Assembly (NCBI GenBank): GCA_000383115.1
Contig: KB910593.1
Location: 22,762 to 65,379, forward strand
From: an alpha proteobacterium SCGC AAA015-N04
GTDB taxonomy: Bacteria > Pseudomonadota > Alphaproteobacteria > Puniceispirillales > Marisalimonadaceae
Direction of reading: 5' to 3'
DNA length: 42,618 bases
This document shows, piece after piece, positions 34,639 through 42,618 of this stretch (within the stretch, counting starts at the first letter, position 1; each line of letters starts with the position of its first letter). Both the position numbers and the translations under genes were made by a program. Under the pieces are notes generated by a model. It saw nothing but the letters and a program-made list of their open reading frames with translations. It was not told the DNA's origin and ran no database searches.

Positions 34639-36351
34639 TTAGTGTTTTTCTATTTGGTTTATTTCCTCAGAAATTTCTAGATATGCTTTTAAAACATCAT
34701 TTTCAGAAATAATTCCAATCATTTGATGGGTTTTTTTATCAACAATAGGTATACTTTCACCTACAAAATTAGATAATTTTTTAATTACATATATTAAATT
34801 TGATTTAGGATCAATTTTAAGAGGTTTCTTTTCAATATAGTTTAATAAATTTTTACTTTTTTTGTTAATAAGATTGATTAAACTAATCTTAGCAATATAT
34901 CTATTATCATCTGAAATGATATAACCTTCAGTTGTCTTATTATTTATTAATATATTTATGGCATTTTGAACTGAACAATTTGTATCTAATTTTGTGTAGT
35001 TAGTATCAACATAATTTTGTATTAAAACTTCATTTAAAAGTATTTGTTCTCTACCTTTGGTAATAGCAACACCACGCAACACTAGTTGTTTATCAAAAAG
35101 ACTATTTCCAAAAAACTTACTAGTCATGAAAGAGCAAACCACAATAGGAAAAGTAGCCGCAATTGCGTATTCATAGGAACTTGTGAGTTCTAAAATTAGT
35201 ATGATCGCAGTTATTGGTGCTCCAATCACGGAACTAGAAACAGAAGCCATTCCAGAAACTGCAAGGACTGAGAGTAGATCAGGATTATTTGAGTTAACTG
35301 GCAATAGAAATATTAAGGCACCTAACACTCCACCTAAAAAAAGTGCAGGAGAAAAGGTGCCTCCAAAAAAACCAAATCCAATGCAAATACTAGTTAAAAT
35401 TAATTTGCCTATCAAAAGAGCTAAAAGATAAATAAAATTTTGCTGATTTGTTATTACAGACATTAGTGTTTCTGTTCCTAATCCTAAGATTTCACTAAAT
35501 ACCATTCCGATTATACCGCAAGCAAAGCCAGCTATGATAGGAGCCTGCCAGTTTTTAACTTTGATTTTTGAGGGAATAGTTCCTAAAAATATAATTAATT
35601 TCATAAAACAAATAGCTGTTACAGCGGCAAGAGGACCAATTATTGCTAGACTTGATAAAATTTCACTCATTTCGAATGGTATGGCTGTTAAAAGAAGAGG
35701 TGGGCTAACTAATCCAATTTCAGTTGCTGAAAAATTAGCTGCCATTGATGAGATGGCCAAAGCCGCAACTGCTTTCATCGAAAAATGTCTCAAAACTGTT
35801 TCATGAGCAAAAATTATACCTGCCAGAGGAGCGCCAAAACCAGATGAGATCGCAGCCGCAACACCACATCCAATTATGATGTCGTGTGGTATCTTGGGCA
35901 CAAATCTCTGCCTTCTTATGAAAGATGAAACTGTAGCGCCAAAATGTACTAATGGTCCATAAATTCCTACGGATGCACCACCACTAATTGAAATGAAGGA
36001 TGCAAGTGTGGATCCAAACCCACCTTTTAAATCTAAAATGCCTGCTCTATGATGTGCAGCGTATATTGTATCTGCTGGACCAAACCACCTTGGTAATTTC
36101 AAATAATACATCAACAAGCCTACTAATATAGAACTTGGAACACATATCAACAAAGGTATTAAATTTAATGAAACATTACCAATATCAAAATTTACAATTA
36201 GGTCTTCATTGTAAAATATAAAATCATAAATATTTTTTGCACTTATAATAAACAATTGCGCTACAAATGAAACTATTGTGCCCACTACAGCTGCAATGAA
36301 CAATAATGCTAAATTATCTATTATTGCTTTTATGCTTATTTCTTTAAACAT
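34639..36351 (-). CDS. ClC-family chloride channel/antiporter with CBS pair
   Basis: The ATG at 36351 has GGAG seven bases upstream; a TTG start further upstream is unlikely. The 570-residue protein has about ten membrane helices with the ClC selectivity motifs: GGASVGIYGPLVHFGA (a GxxGP variant of the GSGIP/GxEGP region) and GFGFFGGTFSPALFLGGVLG (GxFxP), followed by a C-terminal cytoplasmic CBS pair (ISDDNRYIAKISLINLINKK, IPIVDKKTHQMIGIISENDV). It moves chloride or a related anion across the inner membrane. It has no known flagellar role and looks like a passenger between fliS and fliD. Confidence 0.9.
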   Translation of the reverse strand: MFKEISIKAIIDNLALLFIAAVVGTIVSFVAQLFIISAKNIYDFIFYNEDLIVNFDIGNVSLNLIPLLICVPSSILVGLLMYYLKLPRWFGPADTIYAAHHRAGILDLKGGFGSTLASFISISGGASVGIYGPLVHFGATVSSFIRRQRFVPKIPHDIIIGCGVAAAISSGFGAPLAGIIFAHETVLRHFSMKAVAALAISSMAANFSATEIGLVSPPLLLTAIPFEMSEILSSLAIIGPLAAVTAICFMKLIIFLGTIPSKIKVKNWQAPIIAGFACGIIGMVFSEILGLGTETLMSVITNQQNFIYLLALLIGKLILTSICIGFGFFGGTFSPALFLGGVLGALIFLLPVNSNNPDLLSVLAVSGMASVSSSVIGAPITAIILILELTSSYEYAIAATFPIVVCSFMTSKFFGNSLFDKQLVLRGVAITKGREQILLNEVLIQNYVDTNYTKLDTNCSVQNAINILINNKTTEGYIISDDNRYIAKISLINLINKKSKNLLNYIEKKPLKIDPKSNLIYVIKKLSNFVGESIPIVDKKTHQMIGIISENDVLKAYLEISEEINQIEKH

Positions 36352-36438
36352 TTTTAGCTCCAATTAAATTACTACATAAATTTTAAAAAATGTCATTTAA
36401 ATTTCCTGAATTTTTAATTTCATAAAATTTAAATTTTA

Positions 36439-36470
36439 AGGCATAAAATTTGCATTGTTATTGTCGTTAA
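36439..36470 (+). promoter_or_regulatory. Overlapping sigma-54 and FliA-type promoters of fliD
   Basis: AGGCATAAAATTTGC (GG 36440-36441, GC 36452-36453, 10 bp apart) is a sigma-54 element. TAAA at 36444-36447, 15 bp, and GTCGTTAA at 36463-36470 form a FliA-type promoter that shares the same bases. The two starts would lie about 12 bp apart. The ATG is at 36500 with AGGG upstream. Confidence 0.68.
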
Positions 36471-36499
36471 CAAAATAATACGACTTTTAGGGTTATTAT

Positions 36500-38809
36500 A
36501 TGACAACAGTTGATTACATTAGCGCAATTAATTCTAGTGGTAGTGGGTTAAATATCACTCAAATAGTTGATAGTTTAGTTGACGCTGAAAAGACACCTCA
36601 GAAGGATTCTATTCAAACTAAAATTGACGATAAAACCACTTCAATATCTGCAATTGGGGAGGTTAAAAGTGCTTTATCAATATTATCATCATCTTTAAGT
36701 AACTTAGTTGGGAAAACTTCTCTTTCAGCATCTTCTAACAGTACAGCTATAACAGCATCAATTACAGATCCCTCTAGGGCTCAAACTCTTAATTCAGCTA
36801 TTACAGTTTCTTCATTAGCTACTGGTCAAACATTAGCATTTACAGGTTATTCTTCAACAACTGATATAGTTGGTGGAGGTTCATTAATTTTAGAAAGAGG
36901 TGATTGGTCAAGTGGTAGTTTCGTTGCAAATTCTTTAACTGCTTCTACTAATCTGACTGTAACAGCAACCGATACATTAGCATCGCTAAGAGATAAAATA
37001 AATGCTCTAAATTATGGAGTTACAGCAAGTATAATAGGTGCAGGCGATGATACATTCAATTTAGTATTAAAATCTAACGAAGGTAAAGAGAATGCACTTC
37101 GTATTACAGCGACTGAAAGTCCGTCTGGGTCAGGTCTTTCTAGTATAGATAATTCATCAACAAATTCATCAAAACAAAAAATAGCGGGTGCCGATGCAAC
37201 TTTAGTAGTAGATGGTATGACTATAACGCGATCCTCAAATGAAATAACCGATTTATTTGATGGTTATACTGTTAATTTAATTTCCACAACCAGTTCAAGC
37301 GCAAATTTGACTTCATCTGTTGATAATAGTTCAGCAATTACAAACTTACAAACATTAGTTACATCAATAAATACACTTAAGACAGTTTTAAATGCTAAAA
37401 CATTTAGAGGTGATAGCTCTACTGAGCAGGGCGAACTAGCGGATGATCCAGTAATCAATAGATTAAAAAATCAAATTGATTCTCTAACAACTTCAGAATT
37501 ACCTGGTTTTGGTTCTTCAAGTGTATATTTGTCAAATTTAGGAGTAAGAACAGAACGCTCAGGCCTTTTATCTTTAAATACATCAGTACTAGAGAACACA
37601 CTCAAAAGTAACCCTTCATCTTTAGATGCTATTTTTAATTCGATGTATTCATCAGATTCTAGTTTATTATCAGTTTCTGGAAGTTCTACAGCAGATCCAA
37701 CTGCAGGAACTTATGCGTTTGCAATGACAGCTTATGTATCAGGAGCTTTCACAGGATTAGTCAGTAATGATACGACACCTGGCGTAACTTCTTCAAATAA
37801 TACTATTCAAGTTACTGTTGATGGAACTACATCTGGTACAATTTCCATTCCCTCTGCTGAATATTCTTCAGAAGCAGCCTTAGCCACAGCTATTCAAACT
37901 GCGATTAATGCTGATAGTACACTTTCGTCTGCAAGTAAAAGTGTAATTGTGACTCATTCGAATGGAAGTTATTCCATTACATCTGGCTCGACTGGATCAA
38001 CTTCTTCTATCGTGGTCAATACAATTGGTAGTAACTTAGACAGCTTCTTAAAAATGTCAGGGAGTGCCAATGCTACTTCAATTTCAACCTCTCAATCAGG
38101 GACTGCTTCTTCGGCTTTAACTCTGAATGGTGGTTCTATCAGTTCTGGCTCATTTACTGACAATGCAGGAAAAAGAATTTCTATAACAAGTTCTGGTGGA
38201 AACGAAAGTGGATACACTTTTACTGTTGTAGGTACGGATTTATCAGGAAATGCTCAAACAGAAGTCGTAACTGGTCCATCAGCAAATACAACTATATTTG
38301 GATCGAAGACATTTAAAACAGTAACTTCAATAACACCTTCAAGCAATAGTAGTGGTTCAATAACTGTAGGCACAACTGGAGTAGGTATAACAACTTCAGG
38401 AGTAACTGGTTCAGCAACTTTAGATAGTGTCGAAATGGTAGCAGATATCACGAATAATATTTTTACTATAACGTCTGGATCTGCAGCGGGTCTTAAAGTG
38501 AAATATTCTGGATTAGGTGCAAGTGGATCTGTTTATTACGGTCAAAGCTTATTAGATAGACTTTCATCTTATATTACAACATCTCTAAATAACACTGGAT
38601 CTGGCTCAGTAGAGGATCGTATTTCAACTCTTAATAACGAACTTAACAAAGAAAACGAATTGTTATCAGAATTAGATACACGCTTTGAAGCAACTAGATC
38701 TAGATACATACAACAATTTAGCGCTATGGAATCAGCTGTTACAAGTCTTAAATCAACTGGCGAATATTTAACTAATCTTTTTGAGTCAATGAACAATAAT
38801 AAAAATTAG
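36500..38809 (+). CDS. fliD: FliD (HAP2), filament cap protein, enlarged
   Basis: The 769-residue protein has the FliD N-terminus (SGSGLNITQIVDSLVDAEKT, SISAIGEVKSALSILSSSLS) and C-terminal coiled coil (SVEDRISTLNNELNKENELL, FEATRSRYIQQFSAMESAVT, ending with STGEYLTNLFESMN). FliD caps the filament and promotes flagellin folding. Its common size is 450-500 residues. The extra length includes a hook-IN-like segment (SAEYSSEAALATAIQTAINA) and one copy of the repeat found in FlgK (38108-38390). It is driven by an overlapping sigma-54/FliA promoter. Confidence 0.94.
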   Translation: MTTVDYISAINSSGSGLNITQIVDSLVDAEKTPQKDSIQTKIDDKTTSISAIGEVKSALSILSSSLSNLVGKTSLSASSNSTAITASITDPSRAQTLNSAITVSSLATGQTLAFTGYSSTTDIVGGGSLILERGDWSSGSFVANSLTASTNLTVTATDTLASLRDKINALNYGVTASIIGAGDDTFNLVLKSNEGKENALRITATESPSGSGLSSIDNSSTNSSKQKIAGADATLVVDGMTITRSSNEITDLFDGYTVNLISTTSSSANLTSSVDNSSAITNLQTLVTSINTLKTVLNAKTFRGDSSTEQGELADDPVINRLKNQIDSLTTSELPGFGSSSVYLSNLGVRTERSGLLSLNTSVLENTLKSNPSSLDAIFNSMYSSDSSLLSVSGSSTADPTAGTYAFAMTAYVSGAFTGLVSNDTTPGVTSSNNTIQVTVDGTTSGTISIPSAEYSSEAALATAIQTAINADSTLSSASKSVIVTHSNGSYSITSGSTGSTSSIVVNTIGSNLDSFLKMSGSANATSISTSQSGTASSALTLNGGSISSGSFTDNAGKRISITSSGGNESGYTFTVVGTDLSGNAQTEVVTGPSANTTIFGSKTFKTVTSITPSSNSSGSITVGTTGVGITTSGVTGSATLDSVEMVADITNNIFTITSGSAAGLKVKYSGLGASGSVYYGQSLLDRLSSYITTSLNNTGSGSVEDRISTLNNELNKENELLSELDTRFEATRSRYIQQFSAMESAVTSLKSTGEYLTNLFESMNNNKN
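38108..38390 (+). repeat. Single FlgK-type beta-repeat inside FliD
   Basis: LTLNGGSISSGSFTDNAG, then RISITSSGGNESGYTFTVVG, TDLSGNAQTEVVTG and FKTVTSITPSSNSSGSITVG line up with the FlgK consensus from the first strand through the final VGT. The closest FlgK copies by eye are those at 30085 and 30352, which share DxxGNAQTE and FKTITSITP wording. It is located at about residues 536-630 of FliD. Confidence 0.82.
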
Positions 38810-38860
38810 TTATGTGAAATCAAATATAAGTTATTTAACACGATTATTATGGAAATTTAA

Positions 38861-40714
38861 ATGTCTAACAAAGTAACAGGAGATACATTATTAAAAAAAA
38901 TAGATGATAATTATAATTATGACACTAATTATTATAAACCAAAAAACGCCAAGGATTTTTTTGAACTTGGTGTATCGCTTTCTAAAAAAAACAAATTTGA
39001 AGATGCAATAAATGCATTTAAACAAGCATTAAATTTAAAACCTGATTACTTTGAAGCTTATTTTAATATTGGTGTCAACTTATACCATATAGGTAAATAT
39101 TACCATGCAATAGAAGTCTTTAATAAAATAATATCAATAGATTCAAACTTTATACCTGCCTATGACTTCTTAGCCGTTTCTATAAGTAAAGGTACTTTTT
39201 TGGAAGCAAAACCACATCTTGAAAATTCTATTTTAAAATTATTAACAAAACAAAACTTAACTAATCCAAGTACTATTGCTAAATCAGTTATAAGTTTAAT
39301 AAGATGTGATCAAAATATGATTGACATTTTATTATCAAAAAATAATGAAAACTTTAAAGATAACATTATCAAAGTGATATCTGATCTATCTAATAATAAG
39401 CTATTGATAGAGTTGATGAAGGTTACTCCCCTGATTGATTTAGAACTTGAAGATTTGCTAACTAAAATTAGATCAATTATTTTATTTAATATTAACGATT
39501 TGAAAGATAGAATAGAAATTTTAGATTTTTTGCAAGCGCTTGCACTTCAATGCTTTTTTAATGAATACTTATACCTTGAAAATCAAAAGGAATCTGATCA
39601 AGTAAAGTGTCTTGAACAATTTATTGAGAAACAGGTCATAGCTGGAAACAACCCTAATATATCTCTTTTATTTGCTTTGGCTACTTATAGACCAATTCAT
39701 TCATATAAGTGGTCTAAATTAGTATCTTTTTCGAATAATTATGAAAATATTCATAAAATTTTAGTTGATGATTTCTTTAAAGAAAAACAACTTTATCCAA
39801 CAATACCATTATTAGGTAAAATTACGAATAAAGTTTCTTTCAATGTTAGACAACAATATGAAGAAAATCCTTATCCAAAATGGAATGGTTTAAGAATAAA
39901 CAAATCTCCGTCTAGCATCTCTAAAGTCATTAAACATCTAAAATTAAAATTGTATAACGATGAAATAAAAAAAAATATGTTTCCTGACGTATTAATTGCT
40001 GGTTGTGGAACTGGCAGACAAAGCATTGATATAGCGACAAATTATAAAAATTCAAATGTACTTTCGATAGATCTGAGCTTAAGAAGTCTAGCCTATGCAA
40101 AAAGAAAAACTCAAGAACTAGGAATTAATAATATCCAATATATGCAAGCTGATATTCTGAACCTTCAGGACTTAAAGAAAAAATTTGATATTGTTGAGTG
40201 TGGAGGAGTTCTCCATCACATGCAAGATCCAATGGCTGGCTGGAAAGTTTTAAAAAATTGTTTAAAAGTTGGTGGTTTAATAAGAATTGGTCTTTATAGT
40301 GAATTAGCTAGGCAATTTATAGTTGAAACTAGAAAAGAAATTTATCAACTAGGTCTAGGAAATAATTATTGTGAAATAAAATCATTTAGACAATATGTTA
40401 CAAAGTTACTTCAACCACATCATGAGGAGTTAATAAAAAGTTCAGATTTTTATGATTTAAGTTCTTTTAGAGATTTAGTTTTTCATGAAAAGGAGCATCG
40501 TTTTACTATATCTCAAATTATTAACTATTTATCAAAATTAGATTTAAAATTTTGTGGATTTATAATAGATGATGAAATAAGACGAATTTTTAAATCAGAA
40601 TACATCTTAAAAGATGATGAATATGATCTAAAAAAATGGGATTCATTTGAAAAATCACATCCTTATCTATTTTCAGGTATGTACCAATTTTGGTGCCAAA
40701 AAGTCAAAAATTGA
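38861..40714 (+). CDS. TPR protein fused to SAM-dependent methyltransferase
   Basis: The 617-residue protein has N-terminal TPRs (AKDFFELGVSLSKKNKFEDA, INAFKQALNLKPDYFEAYFN, IGKYYHAIEVFNKIISIDSN), a middle helical region, the YEENPYPKW motif near residue 330, and a class I methyltransferase domain. In that domain motif I is VLIAGCGTGRQ (about 376), the acidic residue is in SIDLSLRSLAYAKR, and VECGGVLHHMQDPMAGW is at about 441-460. Proteins of this build are common in marine alphaproteobacteria near glycan genes. Its location between fliD and fliC suggests methylation of flagellin or its glycan, or of a surface sugar; this is inference. Confidence 0.8.
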   Translation: MSNKVTGDTLLKKIDDNYNYDTNYYKPKNAKDFFELGVSLSKKNKFEDAINAFKQALNLKPDYFEAYFNIGVNLYHIGKYYHAIEVFNKIISIDSNFIPAYDFLAVSISKGTFLEAKPHLENSILKLLTKQNLTNPSTIAKSVISLIRCDQNMIDILLSKNNENFKDNIIKVISDLSNNKLLIELMKVTPLIDLELEDLLTKIRSIILFNINDLKDRIEILDFLQALALQCFFNEYLYLENQKESDQVKCLEQFIEKQVIAGNNPNISLLFALATYRPIHSYKWSKLVSFSNNYENIHKILVDDFFKEKQLYPTIPLLGKITNKVSFNVRQQYEENPYPKWNGLRINKSPSSISKVIKHLKLKLYNDEIKKNMFPDVLIAGCGTGRQSIDIATNYKNSNVLSIDLSLRSLAYAKRKTQELGINNIQYMQADILNLQDLKKKFDIVECGGVLHHMQDPMAGWKVLKNCLKVGGLIRIGLYSELARQFIVETRKEIYQLGLGNNYCEIKSFRQYVTKLLQPHHEELIKSSDFYDLSSFRDLVFHEKEHRFTISQIINYLSKLDLKFCGFIIDDEIRRIFKSEYILKDDEYDLKKWDSFEKSHPYLFSGMYQFWCQKVKN

Positions 40715-40901
40715 ATTCTTAATTATAAAAAATAATTCTAATTGAAAATTCACTCCCCAATTGTACAATTTTAAAAACTACTTAAAATATTTAAGTCAAA
40801 CTCTATCTGATTTTAATTGGAAATTAAAGTTTAGTATTATTAGGGTGTTCTCGTTAGTATTTTTAAAGAAACCATAATTTCATAATTATAAAAAATAAAA
40901 C

Positions 40902-40927
40902 TAAATTTTTTTTATATTTGTCGTTTG
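40902..40927 (+). promoter_or_regulatory. FliA-like promoter of the leader ORF
   Basis: TAAA at 40902-40905, 14 bp, then GTCGTTTG at 40920-40927. Spacing is one base shorter than in the flgM, fliD and fliC sites. The start would be near 40934, with GGAGG at 40954-40958. Confidence 0.5.
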
Positions 40928-40963
40928 AATATTTGAATATCTTTTTTAATCTTGGAGGTAGAA

Positions 40964-41032
40964 ATGATGATTCAAAATTTATATTTTTTCAATTTTTTGC
41001 TCAAATGTTCCAATCTCATTATGGAATTATAG
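40964..41032 (+). CDS. 22-residue leader ORF upstream of fliC
   Basis: The ATG at 40964 (or 40967) is preceded by GGAGG at five-base spacing in a context nearly identical to that of fliC. The frame encodes MMIQNLYFFNFLLKCSNLIM then EL, ending TAG at 41030-41032. It shows no similarity to the flagellin N-terminus, so it is not an obvious flagellin fragment. It could be a leader peptide, a small protein, or a fortuitous frame after loss of a duplicate flagellin gene. Confidence 0.4.
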   Translation: MMIQNLYFFNFLLKCSNLIMEL

Positions 41033-41058
41033 CTACAAAATATATTTTCAAATTAAAT

Positions 41059-41085
41059 TAAACATTTTTTCAATATTGTCGTTAC
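41059..41085 (+). promoter_or_regulatory. FliA-type promoter of fliC
   Basis: TAAA at 41059-41062, 15 bp, then GTCGTTAC at 41078-41085. The flagellin start is 38 bp downstream, with CTTGGAGGTA immediately before the ATG. Same pattern as flgM and fliD. Confidence 0.68.
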
Positions 41086-41123
41086 TACAAATAACTACTT
41101 TTTTTTAAGCTTGGAGGTAAAAA

Positions 41124-42618
41124 ATGGTAAGTGTTAATACTAATATTGCCGCATTAATGGCACAAAGAAATATGTCAGATCAAATTTCAAAATCTGACGA
41201 AGCAATCGAAAGATTATCATCTGGACTTAGAATTAATCACGCTGCTGATGATGCTGCTGGAACAGCCATTGCGTCTAAAATGGAATCTCAAGTCAGAAGC
41301 TTGGGCGTTGCTATTAGAAATGGTCATGATGCTATTTCAATGACACAAACAGCTGAAGGTGCACTTGGTGAGATGGAAAACATTTTGCAAAGAGTACGTG
41401 AGTTAGCTGTGCAAGCTGGTAATAGTACACTAAGTGCTACGGACAGAATAGCAATTCAAGAAGAGGTGACCGCTTTAACTAATGAGATTAACGATATCGC
41501 ATTAAGTGCTAACTTTAATGGTGTTAAATTACTTGATGGAACAAATTCAAGTATAAATTTTCAACTTGGAGTTGATGCTGTTGATCAATTAAACGTAACG
41601 CTTGAAAGTTCTAAAACTGCCGATTTGGGTTTAACAGCTAGTATGGGCGCTAAAATATTTACAAGTTCAAGAATAGAACTAGTTGACGTTAGTGGTTTTA
41701 ACGCTGCAGCTATTAAAATCAACGGACAAAATCATGTTTCTACACAATCTGCCACATTAGTTGGTACAACAAATGCAGCTGAATTGTTAGCTAATGCTAT
41801 TAACACAAACACAGCAAGTCATGGTGCTGTAGCAACGGCATTCAATAAAATAGTTGGATCTGAAATGGGTAGTAGTTTTAAAATGACGAATTCATTTACT
41901 GTTAATTCAGTTACGATAGGTGTTAAGGGCACGATGCAAGAAGTTGTGGATGAAATTAATGAGAGTGTTGCTGGTGTTACTGCTGAATTAGGTAATAATA
42001 ATTCTCTAATCTTATCTAACACTGATGGTGGACAAATTGTTATTGCTGGTAATGCACCTGGAAACGTTGGTTTAACTGCTGATACTTATGAGGGTTTCTA
42101 TTCACTATCAAACGTGGATGGAACTGATGTAAAAATTGAATTAGGTAACTTAGCAAATGGTTATGTTCAAGATACTGACGCAACTTCAGCAAATTTAAAT
42201 AGCTACGGTCTTAATCAAACAATTGATAATGGTGTAAAAAGTATTGCAGTTACAACCGACATTCTAGCTTTGACTGACGAAATCAAAATTAATGGTGTCC
42301 AAGTTGGAGCTACTCTTATTGATTCAGCTCAGGCGAAAGCTGCAGCTATCAACGCTATTTCAGCTGCTAGTGGTGTAAGTGCAACAGCATCCACAACATT
42401 GTTTTTGGATTTAAACTTTGATAAAGATGCAACAAACGCCTCATTTGAGGTGAATGGAACAGCAATAGCGGTAAGTGGATTGAATTCAGTCTCTGATGTT
42501 GCTGCTGCAATTAACACAGCGGACGTAGGAGTTATTGCTACAGCTTCAACAGAAGGTTTGTTGAAACTATTTGATACTGGTGGACAGAATATAACCATTG
42601 ATATGTCTGCTGTTACAA
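41124..42618 (+). CDS. fliC: Flagellin, N-terminal and central part (3' end outside window)
   Basis: The ATG at 41124 opens a frame that stays open to the window edge, giving at least 498 residues. The N-terminal D0/D1 region is typical: SVNTNIAALMAQRNMSDQIS, AIERLSSGLRINHAADDAAG, then RVRELAVQAGNSTLSATDR and EVTALTNEINDIALSANFNG. The central region is long and variable, with repeated hook-IN-like modules (TNAAELLANAINTNTASHGA, SVTIGVKGTMQEVVDEINES). The C-terminal D0/D1 helices have not been reached, so the full protein is far larger than the common 280-500 residues. It is monocistronic, with a FliA-type promoter and a strong GGAGG. Confidence 0.95.
   Translation, partial: MVSVNTNIAALMAQRNMSDQISKSDEAIERLSSGLRINHAADDAAGTAIASKMESQVRSLGVAIRNGHDAISMTQTAEGALGEMENILQRVRELAVQAGNSTLSATDRIAIQEEVTALTNEINDIALSANFNGVKLLDGTNSSINFQLGVDAVDQLNVTLESSKTADLGLTASMGAKIFTSSRIELVDVSGFNAAAIKINGQNHVSTQSATLVGTTNAAELLANAINTNTASHGAVATAFNKIVGSEMGSSFKMTNSFTVNSVTIGVKGTMQEVVDEINESVAGVTAELGNNNSLILSNTDGGQIVIAGNAPGNVGLTADTYEGFYSLSNVDGTDVKIELGNLANGYVQDTDATSANLNSYGLNQTIDNGVKSIAVTTDILALTDEIKINGVQVGATLIDSAQAKAAAINAISAASGVSATASTTLFLDLNFDKDATNASFEVNGTAIAVSGLNSVSDVAAAINTADVGVIATASTEGLLKLFDTGGQNITIDMSAVT

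Larger units (their letters stand above)
40715..41123 (+). other. 409-bp intergenic region: duplicated flagellin leader
   Basis: The first 190 bp are AT-rich, with small AT-only inverted repeats and no clear gene. From 40902 there is a FliA-like promoter, a CTTGGAGGTA ribosome site and a 22-codon ORF. From 41059 the same order recurs (promoter, T-run, CTTGGAGGTA) in front of fliC. The two leaders share TGTCGTT, a CTTTTTT tract, AA, and CTTGGAGGTA at nearly the same spacing. Confidence 0.75.

Noticed and set aside
1-42618. tRNA, rRNA, CRISPR array, integrase or prophage genes
   Set aside because: None could be recognised; the repeats present are degenerate and protein-coding.

Overview
The window is one large flagellar gene cluster from a strongly AT-rich proteobacterium. 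Several of its elements (a short FlgJ without a muramidase domain, a TPR-methyltransferase beside flagellin, very low GC, compact spacing) would fit a marine, streamlined alphaproteobacterium. The flagellar gene set itself is of the polar, gammaproteobacterial type: FlhF/FlhG, FliA/FlgM, FlgN, FlgP and FlgT. The taxonomic placement is inference. Core export, switch and stator genes (fliF-fliR, motAB) are not in the window. 

Layout. 1-357 is the 3' end of a threonine synthase gene. 358-4893 is mostly minus-strand: a FliL-like protein, a lone cyclic-nucleotide-binding domain, a ParA/MinD ATPase with a coiled-coil partner, small secreted or hypothetical proteins, a Sel1-repeat protein, and a protein with a domain resembling the NHLP (nitrile-hydratase-type) leader of RiPP precursors. 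A plus-strand 26-codon ORF with an exceptionally long Shine-Dalgarno sequence and its own terminator lies at 1503-1583. 5038-5841 is a stand-alone rod/hook paralogue. 5881-11104 is the minus-strand operon flhA-flhF-flhG-fliA-orf. 11338-15323 runs plus-strand: flgP, flgT, a LysM/FimV-like gene, flgA, flgM, flgN and a DUF2802-like gene. 15926-33621 is the rod/hook/junction run flgB-C-D-E-F-G-H-I-J-K-L. 33626-36351 is minus-strand: a hypothetical, fliS and a ClC channel. 36500-42618 holds fliD, a TPR-methyltransferase, a duplicated flagellin leader, and fliC, which runs off the end. 

Regulation can be read directly. Six sites have the sigma-54 GG-N10-GC layout, all starting with GGCAT. They lie upstream of the 5038 paralogue, flhA, flgP, flgB, flgG and fliD. 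Four further sites match TAAA-N14/15-GTCGTT upstream of flgM, fliD, the fliC leader ORF and fliC, and look like the local FliA (sigma-28) promoter. At fliD the two promoter types overlap. This suggests a tiered RpoN then FliA hierarchy, with FlgM as the checkpoint. 

Most unusual: (1) giant axial proteins. FlgK is 2,128 residues and carries about seven copies of a beta-rich repeat that also occurs once in FliD. FlgE would be 1,564 residues and carries four copies of a different repeat. (2) flgE is broken by a 35-bp exact copy of part of flgD that brings two in-frame stops, and flgC is frameshifted in an A9 run, so either the assembly is faulty here or the locus is decaying. (3) FlhF lacks the canonical G2/G3 motifs and FlhG lacks the N-terminal helix that normally activates it. 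(4) The NHLP-like protein and the two tiny ORFs are possible undescribed elements of this flagellar regulon.
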